DNA of 64,000 nucleotides from Bryobacteraceae bacterium. Lineage in GTDB: Bacteria; Acidobacteriota; Terriglobia; Bryobacterales; Bryobacteraceae. Location: assembly GCA_026129905.1 (NCBI GenBank), contig JAHCHE010000009.1, positions 186,001 to 250,000 on the forward strand, given 5' to 3'. Position numbers and translations under genes: made by a program. Of the stretch, positions 42,949 to 51,781 are shown piece by piece (positions within the stretch are counted from its first letter, which is position 1; each line of letters opens with the position of its first letter). The notes beneath the pieces were generated by a model. It was not told the origin of the DNA, did not search any database, and saw nothing but the letters and a program-made list of their open reading frames with translations.

Positions 42949-43755
42949 ATGAGGGTGCGGATCAAGATCAAGCGGAGAAGAAATCGGGCCCGCGCGGGGC
43001 GTCCGGGTCCCCGGCGCGGTCCGACGTACTGGGTGGCGATGGGGGCCCTAGCCGCCTGCGCGACGGGAGGCGGCAGCGCGCATCGGGCGATGGCCCTTCC
43101 CGTACGAAGCGCGGCGCAGGCGAATCGCACGCAGGGCGAAGGCGAATTACCGGTCTACCGGCTCGATATTGCCGCCGGACCGCTGAATGAAGCGCTGGCG
43201 GCATTCGAACGGACCACGGGTTGGAAGATCGAGCTGGCGGCGCCCGGAATCGGAGGGGTGCAGTCGCGGGGCGCCGCGGGAGTTTACTCAGCCGAAAGGG
43301 CGCTCCAGTTGTTGCTGGCGGGAACGGGGATCAGTTACAAGCTGATCGGTCCGGAATCGGTGCGTCTGGAACTGGCGGCGGTTTCCGAGCGTATTGACGT
43401 AACGGCTCCGGCGCCGGAACTCGCGTCCATCAAGTACACGGAACCACTGCGGGACACGCCGCAGACGATCATGGTGATTCCCCGGACGGCGATGGATGAG
43501 CAGGGCGCGACGACGTTGCGGGACGTGCTGCGCAACGTGCCCGGGTTGACGGTGGCGGCCGGGGAGGGCGGCTCGCCGGCGGGCGACAACCTGACGCTGC
43601 GCGGCTTCAGCGCGCGCAACGACCTGTTCGTGGACGTGCGCGACATCAGCCCGCAGTCGCGAGACCCCTTCAACACAGAACAGGTCGAAGTGACGAAAGG
43701 CCCGGCGTCGGCCGTGTCAGGCCGGGGTCGACGGGCGGAACGATCAACATGGTGA
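42949..43755 (+). CDS. TonB-dependent iron-chelate receptor, N-terminal part
   Basis: First 268 codons of a FecA/FpvA-like outer-membrane receptor. After a long basic N-terminus and signal segment there is a secretin/TonB short N-terminal (STN) signalling domain, residues about 66-140 (YRLDIAAGPLNEALAAFER, AERALQLLLAGTGISYKLIG). The plug domain follows (TEPLRDTPQTIMVIPR, LRDVLRNVPGLTVAAGEGG, LTLRGFSARNDLFVDVRD, VEVTKGPASAVSGRG). Then the frame breaks in a GGGG run and reaches a stop at 43755. AGGAGG lies eight bases before the ATG. The STN domain suggests cell-surface signalling, but no sigma/anti-sigma pair is nearby. Confidence 0.82.
   Translation: MRVRIKIKRRRNRARAGRPGPRRGPTYWVAMGALAACATGGGSAHRAMALPVRSAAQANRTQGEGELPVYRLDIAAGPLNEALAAFERTTGWKIELAAPGIGGVQSRGAAGVYSAERALQLLLAGTGISYKLIGPESVRLELAAVSERIDVTAPAPELASIKYTEPLRDTPQTIMVIPRTAMDEQGATTLRDVLRNVPGLTVAAGEGGSPAGDNLTLRGFSARNDLFVDVRDISPQSRDPFNTEQVEVTKGPASAVSGRGRRAERSTW
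43724..43727 (+). other. frameshift site in a G run
   Basis: CCGGGGTCGACG: one extra G would read [18 protein letters not shown], which is the conserved plug/barrel junction of TonB receptors, and gives one gene of 813 codons (42949-45386). Confidence 0.75.
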
Positions 43756-45386
43756 GCAAAGCGCCGGGCTTGAATCGCTTTGTCGGCGCCGCGGTCAGCT
43801 TTGGTTCCGATGGGACCCAACGGGTGACCGCGGATTTGAACGCGCCGCTTGGACGGCTGGGACTGGGTGAGCGAACCTGGTTCCGGCTGAACCTGTTGGC
43901 TCATCAGGGAGGGGTAGCGGGCAGAAACGTGGTGGAGAACCGGCGATGGGGCGCGGCGCCAGCGCTCACGTTCGGACTCGGCTCGGCTACGCGGCTGACG
44001 ATCGCCTACTTCAAGCTGAAGCAGGACAACATCTCCGACTACGGGATTCCGTGGGTTCCGGCGACGAATAACGCGCTTGCCGAGTATCGGGACAAGCCGG
44101 CGCCCGTGCCTCGCGACACATTCTATGGATTCCGGACCCGCGACTTCGAGCGGCTCGGATCCGACACAGCGACGGTCCGCCTGGAGCACGAGTTCAGCGA
44201 CGGGCTGCGGCTGCGGAACCAGTTCCGCTACGGCCGGTCGACCCGCGATTCGATCGCCACGCCGCCGCGATTCGCCGGCGCCGATTCGACGGTGATCAAC
44301 CGCGAGATGCGGTCCTGGATTGCGGACGACGCGATCTGGGATAACCAGCTCGATATTGCGGGGGTGTTCTCGACGGCAGGCCTGCGGCATTCGTTGGTGG
44401 CGGGCGCGAACGTCAGCCGGGAGAACAACGTCCGCAAGATCCGGACCGCGCCGAACTCGACGACGACGCTGTTGAACCCGAATCCGGACGATGTTTACAC
44501 CGGGGCGTTCGCAATGGGCCCTTACGTTGGGGATGTCACGGGGAACACGCAAGCGGCGTACGCCGATACCGTGCGATTCGGCGAGCGCTGGGAGGCAGTC
44601 GGGGGACTGCGATGGGAACGCTTCGACGTCGCGGGAGTGAACACGACGCCGGCGCCGGTCGCCAGAGTGGATACGATGCGCGGCATCCGGGCGGCGCTGG
44701 TGTACAAGCCGGCGCGGCGAGGGAGCGTTTACCTGTCATACGGGACGTCGCTGAACCCGTCGCTCGAAGGTCTTTCCTACGGCGTGGCCGGAACGTCCAT
44801 CGAGCCCGAGAGAACCTACACGATCGAAGCCGGCAGCAAGTGGAGCGCGGCGGGCGAGCGGCTCATGCTGAGCGGCGCGGTTTTTCGCGTGGACAAGGAC
44901 AACGCGCGCACGCCGGGGATCCTGCCGGACGACCCGCCGCAGGTGCTTCAGGGAAGGCAACGGGCGAATGGATTTGAGCTGGCGGCCACCGGCGCCGTGA
45001 CGCGCCAGTTGCGGGTGCTGGCGGCATACGCCTTCATCGACGGCCGGATCGTCCGATCGAACACGCCAGCCGAAATCGGAAAGCGCTTCCAGAACACGCC
45101 GAAGAACTCGTCGAGCGTCTGGTTCACGTACCAGCGCCGCAAGCTGACCCTAGGCGGCGGGCCGCGCTACGTTGGCAGCCGGTTCGGGAACAACATCAAC
45201 ACCCGCCGGGTGGACAGCTACTGGACGTTCGACGCGCTGGTGGGATATCCGCTCAATGGCAAGGTCGATCTCCGGTTGAACATCTACAACCTGAACAACG
45301 CCTACTACTTCGACCGGCTGGCCGGCGGGCACCTGGCGCCGGGGCCTTCGCGTTCCGTCCTGGGCGGGATTTACTTCCGGTTCTGA
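43749..45386 (+). CDS. TonB-dependent iron-chelate receptor, barrel part
   Basis: Continuation of the receptor started at 42949, out of frame by one base. It covers the end of the plug ([13 protein letters not shown]) and the 22-strand-type barrel: FEIR-like strands such as [38 protein letters not shown] and [19 protein letters not shown], and the last strand [13 protein letters not shown] with C-terminal Phe. The ATG used to begin this frame is internal (the M of INMVSK), so no independent start is likely. The gene is followed by a PiuC-type hydroxylase three bases on, typical of siderophore-receptor operons. Confidence 0.82.
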   Translation: MVSKAPGLNRFVGAAVSFGSDGTQRVTADLNAPLGRLGLGERTWFRLNLLAHQGGVAGRNVVENRRWGAAPALTFGLGSATRLTIAYFKLKQDNISDYGIPWVPATNNALAEYRDKPAPVPRDTFYGFRTRDFERLGSDTATVRLEHEFSDGLRLRNQFRYGRSTRDSIATPPRFAGADSTVINREMRSWIADDAIWDNQLDIAGVFSTAGLRHSLVAGANVSRENNVRKIRTAPNSTTTLLNPNPDDVYTGAFAMGPYVGDVTGNTQAAYADTVRFGERWEAVGGLRWERFDVAGVNTTPAPVARVDTMRGIRAALVYKPARRGSVYLSYGTSLNPSLEGLSYGVAGTSIEPERTYTIEAGSKWSAAGERLMLSGAVFRVDKDNARTPGILPDDPPQVLQGRQRANGFELAATGAVTRQLRVLAAYAFIDGRIVRSNTPAEIGKRFQNTPKNSSSVWFTYQRRKLTLGGGPRYVGSRFGNNINTRRVDSYWTFDALVGYPLNGKVDLRLNIYNLNNAYYFDRLAGGHLAPGPSRSVLGGIYFRF

Positions 45387-45388
45387 CC

Positions 45389-46069
45389 ATGCTGCTGGAA
45401 TTTCCCGAGATCCTGACAAACGAGCAGGTGGCGGAGTGCCGGCAGGCGCTCGAACACGCCGACTGGGTCGACGGCCGCGTCACCGCCGGATACCAGTCGG
45501 CAATGGTGAAACACAACATGCAATTGCCCGAAGATCATCCCGCGGCCCGGCGGATCGGCGAGACGATTCTCGATTCACTCCAGAGGAACAACCTGTTCAT
45601 GTCGGCGGCGCTGCCGTTGAAGGTGTTTCCTCCTCTTTTGAACCGGTATGAAGGGGGACACGCATTCGGAGCGCACGTGGATAACGCGATCCGGCAGGTG
45701 AACGGCGCGGCGTTCCGGGTGCGCTCGGACCTTTCGGCGACGCTGTTCTTCACGAACCCGGAAGAATACGATGGCGGCGAACTGCTGGTGGAGGACACGT
45801 ACGGCGTTCACCAGGTGAAACTGCCGGCGGGTCACATGGTTCTCTACCCGTCGAGCAGCCTGCACCAGGTGCGCCCGGTCACTCGCGGCGCGCGCATCGC
45901 TTCCTTTTTTTGGATCCAGAGCATGGTGCGGGACGACGGGCAGCGAACGCTCCTGTTCGATCTCGACACGGCTATTCAGCGGCTGCGGGAGGATCTGCGC
46001 GATCATCCGGCGGCGCTGCAACTTACCGGCGTCTATCACAATCTGCTGCGCCGGTGGGCGGAGACGTAG
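45389..46069 (+). CDS. piuC: PiuC-type Fe(II)/2-oxoglutarate dioxygenase
   Basis: PKHD-type hydroxylase of 226 aa, cytoplasmic, commonly encoded beside siderophore receptors and induced by iron limitation. The iron triad is visible: H and D in [12 protein letters not shown] and the distal H in [18 protein letters not shown], followed by the Arg that binds 2-oxoglutarate. Conserved N-terminal features are [15 protein letters not shown] and [10 protein letters not shown]. It starts three bases after the receptor stop and ends one base before the next gene, so it is part of the same operon. The native substrate of the family is still unclear. Confidence 0.9.
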   Translation: MLLEFPEILTNEQVAECRQALEHADWVDGRVTAGYQSAMVKHNMQLPEDHPAARRIGETILDSLQRNNLFMSAALPLKVFPPLLNRYEGGHAFGAHVDNAIRQVNGAAFRVRSDLSATLFFTNPEEYDGGELLVEDTYGVHQVKLPAGHMVLYPSSSLHQVRPVTRGARIASFFWIQSMVRDDGQRTLLFDLDTAIQRLREDLRDHPAALQLTGVYHNLLRRWAET

Positions 46070-46070
46070 G

Positions 46071-47252
46071 ATGCGGGCGCGCAAGGTGATTTTCTGGCTC
46101 CATCTGGTCGCGGGCGCGATCGCCGGGACGGTGGTCCTCATCATGTCCGTCACCGGCGTACTGCTGATGTACGAAAAACAGATCGTGGAATGGCTGAACA
46201 ACCGGAAGTACCGGGTTGAACGGCCGGTCTCGGGGGCGGCGCGGATGCCGGTGGAGGCTCTGCTCGGCCGAATCGGCGAGCAGCGATCCGCGCTGCCCTC
46301 GTCGCTGGTGGCGTGGTCGGATCCATCGGCTCCGGTGGAGGCGGTCTACGGGCGCGAGGAGTCGGCGTACGTCGATCCCTATACGGGAGAAATTCTGGGC
46401 GATGGGTCGCCGCGCGTCCGGCGGTTCTTTCGGGCAGTGACGGACTGGCACCGGTGGCTCGGCGCGGCGGGCGAGCGACGAGAGACCGGCAAGGCGATTA
46501 CCGGAGCGTGCAACCTGGCGTTCCTGTTCCTGGTCGTGAGCGGCGGCTACTTGTGGCTGCCGCGGGCGTGGAGCCGCGCGGGTGTTCGGAGCGTCGCGTG
46601 GTTTCGCCGGGGGCAGCGGGGGAGAGCGCGCGATTTCAACTGGCACAACGTGATCGGGCTGTGGTGCGCGGCGCCGCTGTTTCTCATCGTGATGGGAGCG
46701 GCGCTCATTTCGTATCCGTGGGCGACGGACTTGCTCTACCGCGCGATGGGCAGCGAACCGCCCGCACGGCCCGCCGTCCGGACTGCGCAGGCGGGAGCGC
46801 CGCCTTTTTCGGCAAACCTGCGCGGCTTGAACGAACGGTGGGCCCGCGCGGAGGCTTACGCCCCCGGCTGGCGGTCGATCAGCCTGCGGTTGCCGGTCGC
46901 CGAAGCGGCGCCCGCGGTGTTTACCATCTTTGAAGGCCATGCGGGGCAGCCGCAGAAACGGATCACGCTATCGGTGGGACGAAGCGGGAACATTGTGCAG
47001 TCGGAGAGGTTTTCGGACCTGCCGGCGGCGCAGCGGGTTCGCACGTGGTTCCGGTTCGTACACACCGGGGAGTACTACGGGCTTGCGGGCCAGACGGTCG
47101 CCGGGATCGCGTCCGCGGGCGCCGTGATGCTGGTGTACACCGGCTTCTCGCTTGCGCTGCGCCGTTTCCGGGCGTGGACAAGCCGGAGGAGAAGCGAGCG
47201 CGGCGAGGAACGGTTGGAAGAAGCGGGAATCGCCGCCGGGCCGGGCTCGTAG
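46071..47252 (+). CDS. PepSY-associated inner-membrane protein
   Basis: Inner-membrane protein of 393 aa in the PepSY-TM (PiuB-like) family found with TonB iron receptors, possibly a ferric-siderophore reductase. Transmembrane segments are near 10-32 (LHLVAGAIAGTVVLIMSVTG), 140-160 (GACNLAFLFLVVSGGYLWLP), 195-220 (NVIGLWCAAPLFLIVMGAAL) and 340-365 (TVAGIASAGAVMLVYTGFSL). The HLVAG and DWHRWLG histidines are those thought to bind heme in relatives. It begins one base after piuC. The reductase role is inferred from family literature, not from this sequence alone. Confidence 0.85.
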   Translation: MRARKVIFWLHLVAGAIAGTVVLIMSVTGVLLMYEKQIVEWLNNRKYRVERPVSGAARMPVEALLGRIGEQRSALPSSLVAWSDPSAPVEAVYGREESAYVDPYTGEILGDGSPRVRRFFRAVTDWHRWLGAAGERRETGKAITGACNLAFLFLVVSGGYLWLPRAWSRAGVRSVAWFRRGQRGRARDFNWHNVIGLWCAAPLFLIVMGAALISYPWATDLLYRAMGSEPPARPAVRTAQAGAPPFSANLRGLNERWARAEAYAPGWRSISLRLPVAEAAPAVFTIFEGHAGQPQKRITLSVGRSGNIVQSERFSDLPAAQRVRTWFRFVHTGEYYGLAGQTVAGIASAGAVMLVYTGFSLALRRFRAWTSRRRSERGEERLEEAGIAAGPGS

Positions 47253-47263
47253 CCGGCGGAGCG

Positions 47264-49171
47264 TCAGGAAACGATGGCCGTCACGATGAGGTTGGCGAGG
47301 AAGGCGCCGGTATACGCCAGGGTCCCCATGTAGGCAAATTGCAGAAGGGGCCACTTCCAGCCGCCGGTTTCGCGCCGCACGATGGCCACCGTCGACATAC
47401 ACTGCATCGCGAAAGCGAAGAAGACCAGCAACGCCACCGCGCCTCCGATGGTAATGTCCTTGTGGAGCGCCTGCTGGAGGCCGACGGAGGTCTCGTCGCC
47501 GCTCTCGATGCCGTAGATCGTGCCAAGGGTGCCGACGATCACCTCGCGCGCGGCGAGCGAAGTGATGAGGCCGATGCCGATTTTCCAGTTGAAACCGAGC
47601 GGCTCGATGACGGGCTCGACGGCGCGGCCGATGGTTCCCGCCACGCTGCCCTCGATGGGGGGCGCTCCGCCATCGACAAGCGGAAGGTGAGCCAGAAGCC
47701 AGAGGATGATCGCGGTGGCAAGAATCACCGTTCCGGCGCGCCGCACGAAGATCTTGGCGCGGTCGTAGAGCCGGAGGGCGAGGGAGCGCAGCGTTGGGCG
47801 GCGGTAGGGCGGCATCTCCAGAAGGAAGGGCGTCCGCTCCGTCTTGAGCACCGACGATTTCAGGACGCGCGCGGTGGCCACCGCGGCGAGGAAACCGAGC
47901 AGGTACAGCCCCATCATGGCCGCGGTCCGCGTGCCGAGGAAGTGACCCAGCAGTGGCCGCTCCGGGATAAACGCCGCGATGATCAACGTGTAGACCGGGA
48001 GGCGGGCCGAGCAGGTCATGAAGGGAGCGATCAGAATGGTAGCGATGCGATCGCGCCGGTTCTCGATGGTGCGCGTCGCCATGATCGCGGATACCGCGCA
48101 GGCGTAGGCCGACAGCAGCGGGATGAAGGACTTGCCTTGAAGACCCGCTTTTGACATCGTGCGGTCGGCAATGAGCGCCGCGCGCGCCATGTAACCGGAG
48201 TCCTCCAGAATTCCGATGAACAGAAACAGGAGCAGGATCTGGGGGAGAAACACGATCACCGCGCCGACGCCGCCCCAGACGCCCTCGACGAGCAGGTCGC
48301 GAACCGGCGATTCCGGGAGCACGCCGGCTACCCATTCCCCGGAGCGGTTCACCATCCATTCCACGCCATCCATCAGCGGCACCGCGCCGGTGAAGATCAC
48401 CTGGAACACAGCGATCACAACCATGGCGAAGATGACAGGACCGGCGACCGGGTGCAGGAAGAGCTTGTCGAGCCGGCGCGTCCATAGGGGAGGCGAAGGG
48501 GCGCGGTAGGCAGCTCTGGAGCCGATATGGGTGGCCCACTCGCGGCACTTGGGAATGTCGTTGATGACGGGCAACTCGACAGGCGCCGGCACGCCGAACT
48601 GTCCGGTGAGGAACTCCATCACTGGCTCGAGACCCTCGCTCTTCGCGGCGCTCACGAGCGCGACGGGCGTTCCCAACTGGCGGGCGAGGGCCGTTGTGTC
48701 CACTTGTCCGCCGCGTTCGCGCAGCGAGTCCGCCATGTTGAGGACCACGAGAGTCGGCAAGCCGAGGCTTAGGACCGGGGCCGCCAGTAGCAGGTGGCGT
48801 CCGAGATTGGTCGAGTCGAGGATGAGAATGACGCCGTCGGGACGGGGCACGTCCTTCATTTCGCCGAGGAGAACGTCGCGGGTAACCTGCTCGTCCTCGC
48901 TGCGGGGTTCGAGACTGTAGACGCCCGGAAGATCGATGAGGTCGATTTCCTTGTTGTGGGCGAGCCGCATCTTGCCGACGCGCTGTTCGACGGTTACGCC
49001 AGGATAATTGCCCACTTTCTGGCGGAGACCGGTGAGCTGGTTAAACAGGGTGGACTTGCCGGAGTTGGGCGGGCCGACGATGGCGATGCTGTGGGCGCGG
49101 GCGAGCTTGCCCGGCGGGCGCGGCTCGGGGGCGATTGTTGTCGCCGGCGAGCAGCAGCCTTGGTCGCTCAT
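47264..49171 (-). CDS. feoB: ferrous iron transporter FeoB
   Basis: Inner-membrane Fe(II) permease with a cytoplasmic G domain; 635 aa, on the short side for the family. The G1 motif GPPNSGKS spans residues 33-40, G2/G3 are seen in NYPGVTVEQ and IDLPGVYSL, and G4 is LNMAD. From about 240 come the paired Gate-type membrane domains with RAALIADRTMSKAGLQGKSF and SAYACAVSAIMATRTI. The N-terminus carries an extra CCSP segment before the G domain. It follows feoA by 17 bases. The 3' end converges on the PepSY gene, so both iron systems meet tail to tail. Confidence 0.93.
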   Translation of the reverse strand: MSDQGCCSPATTIAPEPRPPGKLARAHSIAIVGPPNSGKSTLFNQLTGLRQKVGNYPGVTVEQRVGKMRLAHNKEIDLIDLPGVYSLEPRSEDEQVTRDVLLGEMKDVPRPDGVILILDSTNLGRHLLLAAPVLSLGLPTLVVLNMADSLRERGGQVDTTALARQLGTPVALVSAAKSEGLEPVMEFLTGQFGVPAPVELPVINDIPKCREWATHIGSRAAYRAPSPPLWTRRLDKLFLHPVAGPVIFAMVVIAVFQVIFTGAVPLMDGVEWMVNRSGEWVAGVLPESPVRDLLVEGVWGGVGAVIVFLPQILLLFLFIGILEDSGYMARAALIADRTMSKAGLQGKSFIPLLSAYACAVSAIMATRTIENRRDRIATILIAPFMTCSARLPVYTLIIAAFIPERPLLGHFLGTRTAAMMGLYLLGFLAAVATARVLKSSVLKTERTPFLLEMPPYRRPTLRSLALRLYDRAKIFVRRAGTVILATAIILWLLAHLPLVDGGAPPIEGSVAGTIGRAVEPVIEPLGFNWKIGIGLITSLAAREVIVGTLGTIYGIESGDETSVGLQQALHKDITIGGAVALLVFFAFAMQCMSTVAIVRRETGGWKWPLLQFAYMGTLAYTGAFLANLIVTAIVS

Positions 49172-49188
49172 ACGCGGTTAACCGGCCT

Positions 49189-49476
49189 TCACGGCCGTGG
49201 TGAAGTGCGCACGTGAATGCGGGCGGCGGTTTCGCGCCGGAGGGCGATCTCGGATCCGTCCACCCGAAACACCCGCGGGTCGCCGCCGGGGGCGCTATGG
49301 GCCGCCGCAACGGCGTGGCCGGGAACGAAGCCGAGTTCCATCAGGCGGCGCGCGACATCCTCGGGCAGATCCAGGCGGTCGAGGACCGCCTCGAACCCGA
49401 ACGGCAGTTCCGCCAGGGTGAGACCGGTTGCGACCGCGCCGGGCGCGTCGGATTTGACATCGGCTTGCAAGAGCAC
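49189..49476 (-). CDS. feoA: FeoA-domain protein
   Basis: Small SH3-like cytoplasmic partner of FeoB, 95 aa. The core runs LTLAELPFGFEAVLDRLD, EDVARRLMELGFVPGHAV and DPRVFRVDGSEIALRRETA, matching the FeoA fold from residue 18 to 88. A short N-terminal extension (about 17 residues) is of unknown importance. It is first in the feoAB pair. An A/T-rich patch upstream (around 49536-49555) could be the promoter, but no convincing -35 was found. Confidence 0.88.
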   Translation of the reverse strand: MLLQADVKSDAPGAVATGLTLAELPFGFEAVLDRLDLPEDVARRLMELGFVPGHAVAAAHSAPGGDPRVFRVDGSEIALRRETAARIHVRTSPRP

Positions 49477-50090
49477 ACATCCAGTATGTCGCGAAGACGG
49501 CCTTGTGTCAAGCCGAGGACGGACAGCAAACGGCCCGATTATCCATTTTATAAAGACCGCCGAGGATCGGGCAAAGTACCTGAAAACATTGTGGTATTGA
49601 CCGCGAAGTCGTAAATCCGTTGCAACAGGGCGCCGACAGCCTCGCCGGCCGCGGCCCCGGCGCCGGGTTTCGGAGTTCCGTCTCGGGCGACTCGGGCCTC
49701 GAAATGGATTCCGGGCTGCAATTCGGCGTCATGCGGATGTCAGGGCGAACGCCGCGGCCGCTCGGCGGGGAAACGGAGTGGACCAAAAGGTGCGAAAGCC
49801 ATACGGGGCGCCCCAAATGGGCCAATCGACGAGGGCCGTGAGCGGTGATTTTGCCGCCGGCGATTCGGAGTTCGACATCTGGAATAAAAGCTTCGGAAAA
49901 GCGGAATCCGCGTGCGGAACCAGACCGGTTTGCGACCCGGCAGAGGGTACGCAAGACGCGCCTCCGAGCGCGCTCGACGGTCGACGCCCTGCCGCCGCAG
50001 GCCCTTTCAAGGCGCCTCGATATTTCTAACCCGTTGATTTTGAGGGAAACGGTTTGGCGCCAGAGTTGCCCTATCCTTCAGGTGACGTCA
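49477..50090. other. gene-free stretch between feoA and the eRF1-like gene
   Basis: Frames are open on both strands but show no recognisable domain. The A/T-rich segment 49536-49555 on the feoA side is the best promoter region for feoAB. The frame of the downstream gene is open back to 49845, but that extension is Arg/Pro-rich, low-complexity sequence and is excluded. Confidence 0.35.
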
Positions 50091-51329
50091 ATGAAGAGCA
50101 ATCGTGTCTGCGCGAACGGGACGCTGACCGTGGAGGATCTCCAGGCGCAACTGTTCATACTGGCTACTCTCGAGCCGTCCCGCATGCCCGTCGTGACGGG
50201 CTACTTCGATCTGCGGCCGGGCTACCGCAAAGAGCTGGACGAAACGCTGCGCGCTGTGCGAAAGGGTCTCGCCGCCGAGGCGGCCGAGCCGTTCGAGCAG
50301 GCGTGGCTTCGCATTCAGAGCTTTCTCAGAACCGAAATGTCGGGGCAGGACAAAGGGGCCGCGGTGTTTGCGCGCGCCGGCGACCGGCCGTTCTTCCTGG
50401 CGCTGCGATTGCAAACGCCGGTGGCGGTCTCGGTGAGCGTCGATAGCCGGGCCCGCATCTTTCCGCTCATCGAGCTGAAAGACACCTATCATCAGTACGC
50501 GTTGATGGTGGCCACGGAGACGGACGTGGAGATCGTCGAGGTGAGCCTCGGCGCGGTGACGGAGCGGGTGTGGAAGACGCGCCCGGACCTGCGCCGCCGC
50601 GTCGGACGGGAATGGACCCAGCGCCACTATCGGAGCCACCGCCGTGAACGCACGCACCAGTTCCTGAAAGAGGCGGTGAAGGGGCTGCGGGGAACGATGC
50701 TCGCCTCGGGATACCAGCACCTGGTTCTCGCGGGCGAACCGCGCGCGCTGTCTCTGGTGAAAAAGGCGCTGCCTCGATTCCTGGCCGCGCGGCTCATCGC
50801 GTGCCTGCCGGCATCTCGGGAGATGGAGCTTCACGCCGTCGTCGAAGCGAGCGTCGCCCTGTTTCATGAGCACGAAGCGCGGGAATCGCTGGCAAAGGTG
50901 GAACGGCTCGAACGGGCGATCGGCACGGGCAGTCCCGCGGTATGCGGCGCGCCGGCCAGCTTGGCTGCTTTGAGAACGGGCCACGCGGAAGCGCTGGTGA
51001 TTGCGCGGGAATTTGAACCGGGAACGGGATGGCGATGTACGCTCTGCAACGAGGCCGCCGCCGGTTCCGTCCGGCCCGCCGTCTGTCCCCGGTGCGGTTC
51101 CGTAACGCTGGCGGACGTGGATCTCAAGGAAGAGATCGTCCATGCCGCGGCGAAGGCTCGCTGCGAGATTGAAACCGTCGCGGGCAGCGATGCGCTGATG
51201 CGGCTGGGCGGCGTCGGGTGCTTGCTGCGCTTCCGGCCGGCCGAGCAGTACGCCAAGGCGCGGCGCGCCTGGAGCGGCGAGGGCGCGTGGCGCCCCGGCG
51301 AGGCGATCGGGCGCCAGGCGGCGAGATAG
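50091..51329 (+). CDS. bacterial archaeo-eukaryotic release-factor-like protein (baeRF)
   Basis: A 412-aa protein of the baeRF group, bacterial relatives of eRF1/Pelota whose roles are thought to include ribosome rescue. Recognisable parts are PVVTGYFDLRPGYRKELDE at the N-terminus, a central MVATETDVEIVEVSLG, the HYRSHRRERTHQFLKEA segment and VLAGEPRALSLVKKALP. Near residues 325-345 is a zinc-ribbon-like pair CTLCNEAA ... CPRCGS. The canonical NIKS/GGQ motifs of eRF1 are not evident, so peptide-release activity is not assumed. The ATG at 50091 has only a weak GGTG upstream. Confidence 0.65.
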   Translation: MKSNRVCANGTLTVEDLQAQLFILATLEPSRMPVVTGYFDLRPGYRKELDETLRAVRKGLAAEAAEPFEQAWLRIQSFLRTEMSGQDKGAAVFARAGDRPFFLALRLQTPVAVSVSVDSRARIFPLIELKDTYHQYALMVATETDVEIVEVSLGAVTERVWKTRPDLRRRVGREWTQRHYRSHRRERTHQFLKEAVKGLRGTMLASGYQHLVLAGEPRALSLVKKALPRFLAARLIACLPASREMELHAVVEASVALFHEHEARESLAKVERLERAIGTGSPAVCGAPASLAALRTGHAEALVIAREFEPGTGWRCTLCNEAAAGSVRPAVCPRCGSVTLADVDLKEEIVHAAAKARCEIETVAGSDALMRLGGVGCLLRFRPAEQYAKARRAWSGEGAWRPGEAIGRQAAR

Positions 51330-51477
51330 CAGATCCGGGGCCGAGGCCAGCGGACGGCGCGGCGCCGCAACCTCGCCCTGAACCATTCACCACAGGCGGA
51401 CGGCCAAACCGGGCGGACTGTTGCGGTTGGGTCGCGGTTGGCGGCCGCGCAGATTGATACGAAAGGAGGCCACGGCA

Positions 51478-51606
51478 ATGATGTTTCGCAATCTCGATGA
51501 AACAGGACACGGCGCGACCACCCGGCGGGAGCGAATGCTCAAGTGGGGAATCGCGATCGGCGCAACCCTGCTGATCGCCGGCGGGCTGTTCGTGATGATG
51601 CTGTAA
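51478..51606 (+). CDS. small single-pass membrane protein, 42 aa
   Basis: A strong ribosome-binding site (AAAGGAGG) lies nine bases before the ATG at 51478. The product has a charged N-terminal part (MFRNLDETGHGATTRRERM) and one transmembrane helix at the C-terminus (WGIAIGATLLIAGGLFVMML). No family recognised. The good start signals and the clean membrane helix argue for a real gene. It sits between the eRF1-like gene and the protease gene. Confidence 0.6.
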   Translation: MMFRNLDETGHGATTRRERMLKWGIAIGATLLIAGGLFVMML

Positions 51607-51781
51607 GCGGCGCCCGAGGATCGCCCGCGCCAGGCGATCCTTGGAAACGCCGCGCACCGGCGGAGGCTCTCTCAAAGGGGGCCTCCGTCTTTCGGCCGGG
51701 AACCCTGAACTTCGGCGCGTCACCTGTCGCCGAGTCCTTCGCTCTTGAGCACGCGAGTATACTTCCGGAGAGGGGATCAAG

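Noticed and set aside
49536-49555. Fur box upstream of feoA
   Set aside because: The A/T-rich segment GATTATCCATTTTATAAAG matches the enterobacterial consensus poorly and lacks the TGCAA/TTGCA half-sites seen at the receptor gene.
49845-50090. N-terminal extension of the eRF1-like protein
   Set aside because: The extra 82 codons are Arg/Pro/Ser-rich and unlike the family N-terminus, which begins near the ATG at 50091.
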